A stretch of 64,000 nucleotides of DNA from Bimastos eiseni (GCA_959347315.1 OY365819.1:19969877-20033876), one strand, 5' to 3'; numbered from the stretch's first letter, positions 11,221 through 23,092 are shown. A program made the numbers and translations. The notes: generated by a model from the letters alone, not told the origin.

Positions 11221-11240
11221 AATAATTGTCGCTGTAGTTA

Positions 11241-11262
11241 AATATATATATATATATATATA

Positions 11263-11302
<40 letters not shown>
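11241..11302. repeat. (AT)n microsatellite
   Basis: Nearly pure alternating AT with one ATTAATAT break. It abuts the SINE that follows. Confidence 0.95.
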
Positions 11303-11303
<1 letters not shown>

Positions 11304-11321
11304 TCATACAATTTTTTGCTC

Positions 11322-11503
11322 ATAAGTGCATACACACGACTCGACGGCTCAATTGCAGTTGTACTGCAGAACAATTGGGCGCGTTGGACTTGTTCAAGGT
11401 CCCTAAGCAGTGACTCCCCAGACGAGGGTCGAACCCGCTCACACAGCGCACACTGGACGTCACGGGCTGACCGCTCTAAGCGATCGGCCACCGTGCCACA
11501 CAT
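11322..11503 (-). mobile_element. tRNA-derived SINE, minus strand
   Basis: The reverse complement starts GGCACGGTGGCCGATCGCTT and carries the B box GGGTTCGACCC, then a body with CAGTACAACTGCAATTG, ending near TGCACTTATGAGCAAAA. It aligns along its length with the + copy at 41843-42022. The tRNA-like head is not a functional tRNA because its stems do not pair fully. Confidence 0.8.
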
Positions 11504-12480
11504 CTTCTACTACAACTCCTTCTGTTTCTCCTTCTCCTACTTCCCCTCCAGGCTTTCCTAAACTTCTTGCTTCTGCTACGGTCTAATCATGAACATGATT
11601 TTCTGTCGCCAGTTTATTTAGCGGCAGTGGGCGGCAGAATACGAATGAACGACCTGCGTGCTCGGCTCTTCAGACTCTTTGCCAAGTGTCTATATAGAGT
11701 CCGAGTCCTTCTCTCGGATTCTGTTGATCGTTCGCTTAACGACACCATTCATTGGACGCTGCCACATTGCCATTTAGTTAGATATCCATCCTAATGAATA
11801 TGCAGATGTGTAGATAGAATCTCACAAATCATCTAGATGTCTGCTTCAGATTTGGAGGTTTCATCTTATAAACTGTATAGCTGGCCATTCTCCTGCGCTT
11901 CTTTTTCTATATGGCTCGACTCCAAGGTCGTGTGTACCTCTTATCAACATTCCACGCGCACGCCTCCTTTAGCCCTGTCAATCGCTGCGTATTTCTTTCT
12001 CCAATCCGCAGTATAAATTTTCCTTCCCTTCTTCTGCCCTGCTTCCATCTACTCTCTCTTGTTGCCATCATTCCCTCTCTCTTTGTTTTTTTCTCTATGC
12101 CTTTCTCCTTCCCAACTCCTTTTGCATTCCAAACTAGCTTTCTGCGTTTCACATTCTTTTTCAAACCGGTCGTCTTTACTGGGGCGCTTTGGTTTGTTTG
12201 TTTTGCCTGTGTCCCATTTGCCCCTCAGCTCCCTCGCCTCCCTGTCGACGGAGAAGGCGCTGATTGATCCTCTGGCGGTCGTGAGACCCTCTAGCAGGCC
12301 AATGGACCCTCGTTGGCTCCCTGCTGAGAACACGACGGGAACTCGAGTGCCTACATCGACTCAGTCTTCGCAGACACTTCTAATTTTAGCTGGCTCTATT
12401 TTGACTGTAGTTTTTCCATCCGTAGCCCGGAGAGTGTGGAGGAAAAGCAAGGCTACGAAGGGGGCACGCAAAGAGTGACG
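11504..12480. other. Intronic stretch with pyrimidine bias
   Basis: 11890-12180 is CT-rich, so frames stay open on both strands, but no protein family can be recognised. No RNA gene or element is seen. Confidence 0.45.
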
Positions 12481-12882
12481 GTGATGCTGATTAGGGTGAT
12501 AAGGAGGATGTTGAAGGAGGAATATGGAAGCGTGGGAGGAGGATTGTATTGATGGCGAGGCTGAGGATTAAACTGATGACGATGATGATGGTGATGATGG
12601 TGATGATGATGACGAGGATGATGATGATTAGGATGATGATGTTGAGGAGAAGGAGAAGAAGAGGATGGAATGAAGGTCGTGCGAGTGGTGATGATGCTGC
12701 TGATGGTGATGATGATGATGATAATGATGATGATCATGATGATGACGACGACGACTATAATGAGGAGGAAGGAAAGCAGTGATGATATCGACGGCGATGA
12801 CAACGCTTACGATGATGAAAGCGATACGATTAGGATACTAAGGTTACTATGAATTTACGATACGATTTTTGGCGATGATGAC

Positions 12883-12931
<49 letters not shown>

Positions 12932-13195
12932 CTGATGATGATGACGACGATGATGATGATGACGATGGTGGTGGTGGTGGCGGTGGCGGCGGGGAGCGGT
13001 GGCAGTGGCGGTGACGTTATCGCTGCTTATGATGATGATGAAGGCGACGGCGATGAGGTTATGACGACGACTACGTTGATGATAACGATATTGTGAGGTA
13101 ACTCATCACAAGTCTTTTTGATTGATTGATCGATTGATTGGCTGGTTGTATGGTTGGCTGACTGATTGATTGACTGATTGATTGATTGATCCTCA
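12481..13195. repeat. GAT/GAC-rich array ending in (TTGA)n
   Basis: Degenerate GATGATGAC trinucleotides, with a purer (GAT)n block at 12870-12960, a GGT/GGC patch at about 12965-13010 and (TTGA)n at 13117-13192. Met- or Asp-rich frames here are composition artefacts. Confidence 0.95.
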
Positions 13196-13780
13196 AAGTC
13201 ACCATCAATACCACCACCATCCTACCCCTTTTATTTCCCCTCCCTCTCGTGAAATTCCTAGTTTCAGCCATGACTGCCTCTGCCCCACATCCTACCCTAA
13301 CCAGATTGGTGGCTTCTCACTTTAGTCTCCTGATGAATACCATCGATATATTCAACAGCGAAGACTATTTTTCTGGCCGATTTTGTTTGGACAAACTCTG
13401 TATGTTTGACGGTTTCTTCCACGAAACCCCCTCCATGAGTTACGTCAACCCTATATTTCTAACACACCTTTAGAAGCTTAATTGTTTCGATCCCTTCAAT
13501 TTTCCAAATTCGCATATATAGATGTTGAACTCCGTGGCTTAAAAATTCTGAAAAAGTTCTAACCCAAAATCGATCTACCCGATAAATGCTACAAAATGTG
13601 TCGACTATAGAGGCAGCTGCACCATGTTCCCCAATGTGGGAGAGCTAGCTAGTAACTATACTTCAACTCAGACCAACTGATCATTAGAGGACTCGCTGCA
13701 GCCCACCACTCAATGGTCAACCAAGAAGAGGATTGATAACGAAACTTTTCCTCCTCAATCGCATCTCAGCCACCTACTCG
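13196..13780. other. Intronic stretch, nothing recognised
   Basis: An open frame at 13186-13473 shows no family resemblance and begins inside the (TTGA)n repeat. Confidence 0.45.
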
Positions 13781-14260
13781 CCGTTCACTTACCACTCTTA
13801 GTTATTTTACCCTCTTCTTCCGTCTCCTATCCATCTTCCTAATACTTTCCATCCTCTTCCTCCTCCTCCTCCTCGTCTTGATTCGCCTCCTACTGCCAAT
13901 TCTCCGTCTCCTCTCACTTAAACTTCCTCCTCCCCTAATTACCATCATGCTCCCTCCTAAATTCCTGATTCACCAACTGAGTCTCCTCTTCCTACAAGCT
14001 CCTCCTCCTCCTAATTCCCTCGTCCTCCCAGATCTCCTCCTCCAAGTTCTCCTCTTTCTCCTTCTGATCATTCTCTTCCCTCTCATTCTTGTGTCAAATG
14101 TTCCTCCTCCTCTCTCCTTCTCATTCACATCCTCCACACTCTCATCTCTTCCTTCCTCCTTTTCCTTCTCCTCCTCCCTCCTCCTCCTTCTTCTTCTTCT
14201 CCTCCTCCTCCTCCTACCTTTCTATTCACTTCCTCCTCTTCCTCCTTCTCATAATCATCG
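13781..14260. repeat. CTC/CTT-rich polypyrimidine tract
   Basis: Dominated by C and T on +, with TCCTCCT motifs. The open frame is a Pro/Leu/Ser string without real coding features. Confidence 0.85.
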
Positions 14261-14615
14261 TGAGCTCCTGCATGGCGCCAGTGTTTCTTAATCGTCCATC
14301 GTTATAACCGATCGACCCATATTCATATCATTCAGTCTTCAAGTGCCTTGCTCTCTCCTCCTGCTTAGACCGAGTCTCTTACCGTCTTCGTTTGTGGCGT
14401 CTCTCATTCCAGCGTTGAGCGACCTCATCCACAGTTCTCACCATCCAACCAAACCCTCTAAGTCCGCTACACATGCCACCCCATTCATGCATGCAAAAAA
14501 CGTTCAGACAACGCTATAACCGTTAGTGTGTAACAGATATACACGCTCTGAGTATTAACAACTTAAGCCATACTACACTGATGCTGAGTGAAGGCATGCA
14601 GGTTATGCGCTGCTG
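14261..14615. other. Intronic stretch, nothing recognised
   Basis: No supported feature. Confidence 0.5.
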
Positions 14616-14781
14616 TTGGAGGCGGTGGCGATAATGACAATGACGACGACAACTACGACGAAGACGATGACGACGACGAATGATGACCATGCTGCTGATG
14701 ATGATCAATCAGTCAAATCAATCAATAAAAATTACTTGATATAGCGCTGATGATGCTGATGCTGCTGATGCTGCTGATGAT

Positions 14782-14816
<35 letters not shown>

Positions 14817-14850
14817 CGATGATAATGATGATGATGATGATGATGATACC
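14616..14850. repeat. (GAC/GAT)n array interrupted by a LINE tail
   Basis: GAC/GAT trinucleotides surround AATCAGTCAAATCAATCAA...TATAGCGCTGATG at 14706-14752. On the minus strand that insert reads as an L2-like AGCGCTATA terminus with a (TTGA)n tail. Confidence 0.85.
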
Positions 14851-15350
14851 CAACGCACTAGTATCTTCCCTACAGTCGGTTATGAATTCGACAGCCAGAC
14901 TCATTGCTCGTCTACCTCGCTATATACTCTCACCTTTCTATCTACATGACCGGTGTTCTACACTGGCTCCCAATTCCCTCTCGCATCCAATAAAAGGTAC
15001 TCCTCTTTGTCCTTAGAACTCAACAGCCCCTAAAAACCTTTGCGACTTAATGCGAAAATCTATGTCTGTTCTCTCCCCTCCGCCCGTGAAACAGGAAGAT
15101 CCGGTCTGCGGATCGACTTGATCTTCCTGTTTCACGGGCAAGGACTGTTATAACTCAACACTGTGCCATCAGCATCGTGGGCCCTTCTATTTAGAATGAC
15201 TTGCCCCATTATTCGAAAAGGTTTTAATTCGTCTCCCATCATCATTCCTTCGTTGTCTGAAGACTTTCTTATATCCAAGGGGCTGTCACACCGAGAGCGC
15301 TTTTGAATAGCTAGTACTGTAAGAAGCGCTATATAAATAACCAGATACGA
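14851..15350 (+). mobile_element. L2/CR1-like LINE remnant, RT end to 3' terminus
   Basis: On +, SLQSVMNSTARLIARLPRY, then LHWLPIPSRIQ and KVLLFVLR in a shifted frame, match the conserved LQ.VQNAAARLV...LHWLP...R..FK.LLL.YK segment of L2/CR1 reverse transcriptase. Past the hairpin, SSFLRCLKTFLY fits the FK..LKT.LF ending. It closes with GCGCTATATAAATAACCAG at 15327. Stops and frameshifts make it inactive. Confidence 0.75.
15082..15139. repeat. Perfect 20-bp-arm hairpin inside the LINE remnant
   Basis: Arms GCCCGTGAAACAGGAAGATC (15082-15101) and its exact reverse complement (15120-15139) enclose an 18-bp loop. It sits where LINE coding similarity is interrupted. Confidence 0.9.
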
Positions 15351-15616
15351 TACGATGATGGCAAGGGTTAATGCATCCAACGCAGCGAGTGGTGCCCGAT
15401 CGTCAAAATAATTAGATTGAGATGGTTAATAAATGGTAAATAGGCGACTATAATTGTAATTATGAAAATGGGAGGGGGGCACTTTCGTTACCCGGCACAA
15501 CAACAACGAGTAAGGTCATGTAGTCATTCATTTCCTGACAAGGTGCACCAGCAGTAAGCAATATCTGGGTCCTTGATCGATCCTGTTTAGGTCGCGGCAA
15601 ATGGAAATATTAACTG

Positions 15617-15617
15617 C

Positions 15618-15666
<49 letters not shown>

Positions 15667-15735
15667 TAAAAAAATAATAATAACAATAGTAATAATAATA
15701 ATAGTAACGATGACTATAACAATAATGCTAACATA
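15617..15735. repeat. (AAT)n microsatellite
   Basis: AATAAT run, then an inverted ATTATTATT patch, then a degenerate AATAAC/AATAGT continuation. Confidence 0.95.
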
Positions 15736-16719
15736 TTCTTTATTTATTCAGATAGACATGTGTGTAAGATTGCATAAGGTTCGATTAAATGCACTTTTCC
15801 CGAACAATCTATCTTTAATTTTTTCAATTCTTTACGTTACATTTTATTCGAAGCGACTCACTTATCGATTAGTATAGTTCAGTTTCAGGGCTGTTTAACT
15901 TGCTTCTAGTTAAGAATTGGTGCTATAATTTACTTAGGTGGCCCTACCTAGCGGAACCATTGATTGTCCTTTCTGGATCACCTGCTGTTGTTGATTGATG
16001 AAAAGATAATTTGTATCTCTATTTGGGTTCAATGGCTGCAATAAATAAATTTAATTGAATTGAAAGATATTATAAGTAAGGGTATAGAACAAACTTAACA
16101 GTAGTCGAATTTAACTACATGGCATCCCTGCAAGGTGCCCATTGTAAGCGTATGCTTGGGTCTATACTTTTATGTATCCAAATGGGATGTTTTGAATTGG
16201 GGAGTATAGTAGCTTTGCAGCCATAGCACCAGCAGATCCAGCCTTTGGCTCTTATGTATGGCATGTTACCTGCGGCGATAGCTTCAACATCAATCTCACT
16301 AAAGATACGGGCTATAAGCCATGGCCGTCCATTTTCCTCAGCAGCCAAACACCAGACTCCAATTGTCTGCAGCATCCTCCGCAGGGTCTGGCATCCTCCG
16401 CATCACCAGGCAACATCAGCTCACTCCCCAAAAGCCTATTAAAGTATCTGGTAACATTAGACATCGGAGAAGCGATTACAGCAATTAAGCCTGTGTGGCC
16501 TGCGGCAAGACAATAATGTTGCAATCAATGGCACGTGCAGCACGTTGAGCTATTTGGTAGCTTGCTGGGTTCACATCCTGACGATTGCGAGTCTGATCTT
16601 GCTGATGTAGTCCGTTCAAAGATCCCGAATAAGTTGGTTTCAAATATGGACACACCTGTTTCCAGTCGTAGATTCAGAATTTCAGATGCTAATAACTAAA
16701 CACTTTGGCTTCACGTCAC

Positions 16720-16720
<1 letters not shown>
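15736..16720. other. Intronic stretch, possibly old repeat
   Basis: Both minus frames across 16115-16525 are open for 70-86 codons but recall no family. 15990-16065 ends in AATAAATAAATTTAATTGAA, which could be a retroposon tail. No gene is called. Confidence 0.4.
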
Positions 16721-16799
<79 letters not shown>

Positions 16800-17130
16800 A
16801 CAGAAGGACAGATAGACAGAGACAGAAGACAGACAGATAGAGAGAAAGCAAGAGAATGAGACAGAGACGCAGAGAGACAAAGACAGACAGAGACAAAGAC
16901 AGAGAGAGACACACGCAGAGATAGAGATAGCGAGAGAGAGACAGAGAGAGAGAGAAAGAGAGAGAGAGCGACGGGTATATACAGAGAGAACGATAGAGAG
17001 AGACTGACAGAAGGACGGACAGCAAGACAGAGACAGAGAACAGACAGACAGAGAGAAAGGAAGAGAATGAGAGAGACAGAGACAGAGACATAGAGAGTGA
17101 GTGGGTGAGACAAAGAAAGCGACAGAAAGA
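16721..17130. repeat. (GT)n then (GA)n purine tract
   Basis: Short (GT)n at 16721-16737, pure (GA)n to about 16795, then GACAGA/GAGACA variants to 17130. The long Ser/Leu minus-strand frames are repeat artefacts. The homopurine run could adopt triplex (H-DNA) structure. Confidence 0.95.
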
Positions 17131-17420
17131 GCAACGCGTGCACTGTTTTTCCGTCGCTGGAACATGGATTACAGATAGCGTAGCGCTGAGGATGGTTACA
17201 GTCGACTGATTTACGACGCTGTTTTCCTCCACGCCAGCGTCCTCTGGCGGCGAAATTTGCGATTACGCGACTTCCGGTTATCGCGCGAGAAGCGAAACTG
17301 CGCATGTCCGGCGTTCGGATAATATCGCCAACGGCCGACAGACGGCGCAGGTATACAGAGAATGGGCGAGGGCCGGCCAGCAGCCAACAGAACAGCAAAG
17401 AACAGCTATAATTTGGAGGG
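17131..17420. promoter_or_regulatory. CpG-rich unique block inside the NK4 intron
   Basis: Between two simple repeats lies about 290 bp of non-repetitive, CpG-rich sequence (for example CGGCGAAATTTGCG, TTATCGCGCGAGAAGCG). It may be an intronic enhancer or alternative promoter, by inference from composition only. Confidence 0.25.
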
Positions 17421-17511
17421 AGATAGGCGTTCGTCCGTCGCTCTAGATGGAGACGCCTTATCTTATCACTGCTAAGCAGAAAGAAAAGACAGAAGAATCA
17501 TTCTACACGCA

Positions 17512-17640
17512 CCGAATATATATATACATTTATGTACATATGTATGTAAACATATATATATACATATATATATATACATATATATACATATATATATACA
17601 TATATATATATCTGTATATATATAAATACATGTATGTACT
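17512..17640. repeat. (TATACA)n / (TA)n microsatellite
   Basis: ATATATATACAT units with few interruptions. Tyr/Ile frames on both strands are artefacts. Confidence 0.95.
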
Positions 17641-18005
17641 ATGTAAGACCGGTATACATAAAATGCGCACAGATTCACCCGTAGTCTTTTTAAGTTGGTT
17701 AGCCTTGCAGATTGTACGTGGCCCTTGCAATAGATCGGCAGATTGGTCTTCTTGTAACAGTCTATATGTTAATATGACTATGGGCCTTCCAACTTTATCG
17801 TTATACTATCATCCATGATATATCTACTGCGTGATTGTACTGATGACACTCAATATGACGGCAGTTGTGAATACCTCAAATGGGGAACGGTATACTATAG
17901 AAATAAGTTGATATATGATCAGTCGTCACAAGATATATTACTGTGTTGAAGGTTATGCATTGGCTTTCTGTTCCGTATATACAGCTCATTGAGTATAGAG
18001 TTGTC
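17641..18005. other. Intronic stretch, nothing recognised
   Basis: No supported feature. Confidence 0.5.
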
Positions 18006-18520
18006 TCTCTGGACTGGCGATGCCAACTGGACCTTGCATCAACCTACCTAATGGACCTTTGTTAGCCGATATTGAGGGCCTGATGCAGTCGCTATTTTCG
18101 CTGTGCGCAGAGGGGGTCCTTGTGCTTCGAAAACCGGGTTTTATAACCGTTCATTCTCTGTGGCAGATCCTAGGGTTTGGAATGACCTTTCTGCTGTTCT
18201 CTAAATCGTGTATTATAGTGGTACTTTTACGGCCTTTATGAAACTTCCATTTTTGTCGGCGGGACTGAATCGGAAGGATTTTTGAGTAATTGCCTTGAAG
18301 GGGAGCTCTATAAATTTTTGAATGAATGAATGATTGAATTATTGAATGAATGAATAGATGAATGAATGAATAGATGAATGAATGAATAAATGAATGAATG
18401 ATTGAATTATTGAATGAATGAATAAATGAATGAATGATTGAATGAATGATTGAATGAATTAATTATTGATTGAATGAATAAATGAATGAATGTATGAATG
18501 AATGAATATAGCGATGGGCC
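18006..18520 (+). mobile_element. LINE 3' end with (GAAT)n tail
   Basis: On +, FSVADPRVWNDLSAVL (about 18153-18200) matches the F...P.LWN.LP..L ending of CR1/L2 reverse transcriptase. Next come about 70 bp of 3' sequence ending GGGGAGCTCTATAAATTT, then an imperfect (GAAT)n run to 18510. Tandem tetranucleotide tails are usual for such LINEs. Confidence 0.65.
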
Positions 18521-19807
18521 TGTAATGCGGAGATCAGGGGGGTTCCTACCGCCACATAGATGGTTACTGTGCATGAGACTTTGAGTATTTAAGTCCTTCA
18601 ATTTTTGTACCTTATGTTGCGCCATTATGAACTTTGGAAAGAGGGCTAAATCTAATCTACACTGCCATACAATGCATGGCATTGTATGGTATATTTTATC
18701 TTCTTATGTTGTATTGTACTTCACTGTATTTCATTGTATGTCACAGATCGTATTCTTTGTCGCGAATTTATATAGTGCCACTTTAGAAGAAACTCCACTG
18801 CATGGGTTCGATCTGTATAATTGGAGCAAAGTACGGGCTTTCGCTTGCTCTTGCAAGACATTCTCTGATGAAAAGTATTTCCCGCAGACATTTTGCTGAT
18901 GCATACCTCTGATTAGTCATGCCAAAACGATACCAGTAGCTCATACTAATATATATACATATATCAATGACCTGGAGTCTGGAATTGTAATTGCAATTAC
19001 GACCACAAAGCACCCTCGGTAGCAAGCTACTTCTGGGGTGCTTCACATGACAGTTCGTATTCGGCGCAAGTAAATGTAATATAAATGACATTTAAAAGCA
19101 AACTTAATGTTCGACATTATGCAGAAAGTATAGATTTGACCTTTTTAAAGCGCAAAGAGTTTTAATTTTCTGAGTTGTTGCAGGGAAACAGTTCCAGACA
19201 CGTGAGCCAGCGACCGGAAAGGCCCGGTCACCCAATTGTATCTTCGCACAAATGCGACTGGCCGCTGCCACAGATGGCACGAACGACGTCTCATTCGTCT
19301 AAAATAATACGTGGAATACGTCTAATGGTCTTCAACGAGTCGTCAGGCTTCTTATTGTCTCTCGACCAATGTCTAAGACCTTTAAATTGAAGAAGCCGTT
19401 AATTTGGATGCTAATGAATTACATTAGCTGTGGATTTGATTAGATATGAGTTGAAAATATACAGATAAGATTGGTCGAGGTAGAAATCGTGTTAGAGATA
19501 TTCTGCGTCACCTTCGCTTCCATTCTCAAAAAGAAATGATGAGTGCGGTTCGATGACCGTGCATTGTCGGTGGAAGACGAGACGGCAAGGGAGCCGACTA
19601 TAGTCAGATGCCAATGCTAAATAAGAAAATGAAGTCAACACTTCCTACTCATGTATGGCTGCCTCACAGCATAATTAATGATCTTCTGATTATTCTATTG
19701 TTTAACTTCTACAGTCTTCTGTGTAATTCTCGGTGAGCTTTGAGGTTGTATAATATCCAAAATATCATCGGAATGCAGCCTTCTCATGCAGTTCAATTTG
19801 CCTATGC
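18521..19807. other. Intronic stretch with small palindromes and a LINE tail scrap
   Basis: Hairpin CCATACAATGC / GCATTGTATGG at 18665-18689. A short L2-like terminus (minus) lies at 18768-18815 (ATTTATATAGTGCCACTTTA). GTAATTGCAATTAC at 18987-19000 is a 14-bp palindrome of two TAATT cores. 19150-19390 looks like old repeat sequence but is unassigned. Confidence 0.5.
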
Positions 19808-19824
19808 AGTCTCTCTCTCTCTCG

Positions 19825-19907
<83 letters not shown>

Positions 19908-19915
19908 TCTCCTCT
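19808..19915. repeat. (CT)n microsatellite
   Basis: About 100 bp of nearly pure CT on +, the same dinucleotide as the GA tract at 16738 but in the opposite orientation. Confidence 0.97.
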
Positions 19916-20084
19916 GCTTTCATTCAGCTATACAGAGTTGCAAGTACCTTGCACGACCGGAACATCGTGTAGGCATATATCAAAGCTAAGGCTAATTGTT
20001 TTCACTTATAGTCTCATGGATCGGATAAAGGTAATTCTTTGGTTGATAAAGTTTCTGTTAAACTTGGAAACATTTACAAAGTAA

Positions 20085-20375
20085 CTATTCCTTCTTTCCT
20101 TAATCTTTCCTTCCTTTCATTTTTGCTTCATTTTTTCCTTTCCTCCTTATTTATTTAGTTCGTTTTATCCTACCTTGCTTCCATACGTCCAAGCTTCGTA
20201 TTTCCTTTCATCCACGCCTCTCTCGTTTTCCTTCCTTCCTTACTTCGCTTTTCATTCATTCCAGCATTGGCATCTTTCTTCCTTGTTTTACCAATTTCTT
20301 TCTTCCTTTCACAATTCATTAATTCTTTCCTTCCTTGCTTTTTTCTTGCCTTCCTTTCTGACTTCTTTCTATCTT
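20085..20375. repeat. Degenerate TTCC/TTTC pyrimidine tract
   Basis: CTTCCTTTC-type repeats. The open frames (Ser/Phe/Leu) are composition artefacts. Confidence 0.8.
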
Positions 20376-21490
20376 ATGATTCAGCCGATGACGCACCCGA
20401 AGCCAATATGCAACCTGCAGGTCCGACTCTGCGCATGTCGGCATCCTCGTCACGGTCCACTGCGCACATCGTTCCATTGACACTTTCCGATAAAGGAAAC
20501 CAAGAAAATTAAAATAAATGAGCTAAATAAAAAACTTGTCGCACTTAACGGAGTCTGTTTTTTCTACAATGATAACGACGTCGCAGGCAATCATTCAACT
20601 CGCGTATAGTCCTACATGGGGCAACTGTTCGGCTAATCAATTGGAATAGTGGAATCTGTGTTAAAAAACTCAGAACCACTGAGACATGGAAAATTTATTC
20701 GACAAGAGCCGCATTAGCCCATCACGTATATATCCGACACCTGTGCCGCTGTGCGACTTATAGAGTAAATTCCTCCTACGCCTATTTAGGCCTATTATTT
20801 AAAGAAGAGTATATCCGATATATAAGTGAGATATTGACCGGATAACGCCTTGGCCTTGGTGTGACATCGTTTAATACCTTGTGAACTAAACTTACTAATG
20901 CACCGGTGAATTTGAAATTACTAATTAACGGCAATGATACAAAATGACGGCATCGTTACGAACTTAGCCTATTATCTTTAACTCTTTATTGAAAATTCGT
21001 ATTTAAATGTTTTAAGGATAAACATGCGTGCAATTTTGTGTAAACGGTGAAGTATTGAACCCAGCGTGTCAGAAAAGATGTTTATAAAAAACCGTATAGG
21101 GCTACTATTACTATTAGTCAGTAAAGCAATTTAATTAAGCTAAGTCAAGATGTGAACCATTTATTCAAAGGTCGCTCCATAATACTGTGATGGGAATGTG
21201 GTGGTTAGATTGCTGGAAGGTCATGAGGTCAGAGGTCGAGAGGTCAAAGTCCTTCGAGATTTCTTTCTATGCATTTGCACCTCGAAGCAAACGCAACCAA
21301 AATAACGTTTAACGCATGACTATATAATATTACCAGGTGACGAAGTGGAGGAGGTGGGGGGAGGAGTGGGAGGAGGTGGATGGCAAGAAGAGGAGTAAGA
21401 CTGGCTTATCTGCCATCACTGGCATGCTGACTGAGGCTTATATGACAAATGAAGAGTCGTTTACACATCATTTGATGGTGCATTAGGGGT
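20376..21490. other. Intronic AT-rich stretch, nothing recognised
   Basis: Low-repeat unique sequence, with a short GGAGG-rich patch at about 21345-21385. No supported gene. Confidence 0.5.
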
Positions 21491-21494
21491 GAGC

Positions 21495-21580
21495 AACTTA
21501 TTCTAGGTCACTACGCAGTGACTTGAGGTGGGTTCGAACCTTCGACCCTTCGCTTCCCATATTGTTCATATATATGTATT
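21495..21580 (-). mobile_element. tRNA-derived SINE fragment
   Basis: Reverse complement: GGTTCGAACCC, then TCAAGTCACTGCGTAGTGACC. This follows the order of the SINE at 41900-41950 (GGGTTCGACCC then GTCACTGTGTAGGGACC). Only the B-box part and the start of the body remain. Confidence 0.55.
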
Positions 21581-21597
21581 AACGTGCATGTCAAGTT

Positions 21598-22000
21598 CGA
21601 CATTCATTCATTTATTCGTTCATTTCGATAATTTATATAGCGCCTCTTCAAGGGAAACTACTCAGAGGTGCTCCCAACCCAGCCATGGCCAAAAAGAAAT
21701 GACTTTAGCAGCTTACAAAAGGTAGGTAGATCATTGTAAGGGGGAAGACGGAGGGCAACCGGAAGCCCATTCCAGGTGGATGGACCAACCATTGAGAAAG
21801 CTCGATGCAGCATTAGCGACGAGCGGACCCTGGACACCAGAAGCTCGCCTTTAGCAGAAGAGCGCAGAGCTCTACGCGAAAGGAGTTCAGACACCGGACG
21901 ACACAGTTCAGTCAAGTAGGATGGCGCACAACCAGAGAGACACCGCCAGACTACATTGACTATAAAGACATTGACTGTTTGCAATATTGCATTGTTCATT
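21598..22000 (-). mobile_element. L2/CR1-like LINE 3' end with RT C-terminus (family 2)
   Basis: The best preserved LINE fragment here. A 113-codon minus frame (21658-21999) reads CLSGCAPSYLTELCRPVSEL, then RRALRSSAKGELLVSRVRS, then RAFSMVGPSTWNGLPVAL, then FCKLLKSFLF. This is the PSYLSEL...R.LRS......P..R...RAFS..GP..WN.LP..LR...F...LK..LF end of CR1/L2 reverse transcriptase. The 3' part ends GAGGCGCTATATAAAT with an (AATG)n-like tail at 21598-21625. Diverged copies lie at 49793-50115 and 59370-59645. The element is 5'-truncated. Confidence 0.85.
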
Positions 22001-22462
22001 CTGGCATTGTGCCACTGTCATTTAGGCCCAGCATCATCGCTGTATATAAAGTAAGCGCGAGTGTTCATCTCTTTCTATAGATTGTTGTTTACTTACTTGC
22101 CTATTTACTTCATCCATGCATTCTGCCTGTCGGAGTTTTCTTAGATTGCTTTGCCTGATAGCAAACACATCAGGCTTAGGCTCTGCTTCGTTCGTTCAGT
22201 AGGCCTATATACCAGGACTTCTCCCTCCTCAAATGATGGTGGTTGTGGCAGTTTAAGGACACTGTGTGATAACAATGATCATTAGCGTCGCCCTCCTTCT
22301 TTATCCAGGCTTGGGACTGGCACTGCCTGAGTTCTTGCAGAGGCGGAGTTAAGAGTCGATTGCAATGTCTTAAATATATTTCACGCGAAGCTCTGATGAA
22401 AAAATTTGAGATCAATGTGATGATGATGACGTAGGTGATGATTATGATGAAGGAGGTGATAA
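22001..22462. other. Intronic stretch, nothing recognised
   Basis: No supported feature. Confidence 0.5.
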
Positions 22463-22640
22463 TGATCAAATCAAATCAGATCATTTTTCTTTGCTGCCAA
22501 CAATGTACAAAAGTTAAACATTCATTTCACAAAATTAATGGCAGCAAATGCCAAATGGGAAGCCCCGCAGAAAGGGCGCAAGACCCACTAAGTAGGGACA
22601 CCCTTACAACAGTTCAGCTTAACGGCAACAGTGTGTCAAA
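22463..22640 (-). mobile_element. Retroposon-like 3' end with (TTTGA)n tail
   Basis: Minus strand: the body ends in GAAAAATGATCTGATTTGAT with TTTGA-type repeats, much as at 10637-10830. Internal GGGCGCAAGACCC and AAGCCCCGCAG blocks are distinctive but unassigned. Confidence 0.4.
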
Positions 22641-22774
22641 GACTATACAAGCGTCATAGTTTATAATTAATATCTTAACTAACATCTTAATTAACGACGA
22701 ACATCTAGAATTCTAGATTAACGAGGAGCAGCGGTATAGCCTTTAACAGAGCTTAATTGCTCATTCGCACCAGG

Positions 22775-23050
22775 TATGAATGATGTAGGAGATGATTATG
22801 GTAATGGTGATGATTGTGATAAAGGTAATGATAACGATGAATGTGATGAACATGATAAAGGAGATGATAATGATAAGGGTTGATGATTATGATTAAGGTG
22901 ATGATTACGATGAATGTGAGGATTTATATGACGGATTTGATAATGATGAGGGTGACGATTTTGATGATTATGATAAAGGTGATGATTACGATGAATGTAA
23001 TGATAGTGACGACGGTAATGATAATGACGAAATTGATGACTATGAACACA
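22775..23050. repeat. Degenerate GAT-rich array next to the homeobox acceptor site
   Basis: GATGAT, GATAAAGGT and GATTACGATGAATGT units. The block GATGATTACGATGAATGT repeats at 22900 and 22981 (81-bp period). It ends about 45-50 bp before the splice acceptor at 23092. Confidence 0.9.
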
Positions 23051-23092
23051 AGCCTTAAAGCTCTTAAGTGAACAGTCTGCGTTCTGTTTCAG

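Larger units (their letters stand above)
3477..23092 (+). other. Intron of the NK4 gene (19.6 kb, phase 1)
   Basis: The donor GTAACG at 3477 pairs with the acceptor TTCTGTTTCAG ending at 23092. Exon 1 supplies G and exon 2 supplies AG, rebuilding a Glu codon, so phases agree. A single intron just upstream of the homeobox exon is the usual Nkx2-5 layout. The intron is filled by microsatellites, LINE tails and SINEs, listed separately. Unlisted internal exons cannot be excluded but none was seen. Confidence 0.85.

Noticed and set aside
16115..16524. Two overlapping minus ORFs (86 and 70 codons)
   Set aside because: No recognisable domain and mixed frames; possibly an old element but not supportable.
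16682..17398. 238-codon minus-strand ORF
   Set aside because: Spans the (GA)n/(GACAGA)n tract. The Ser/Leu strings are repeat translation and the remainder has no family.
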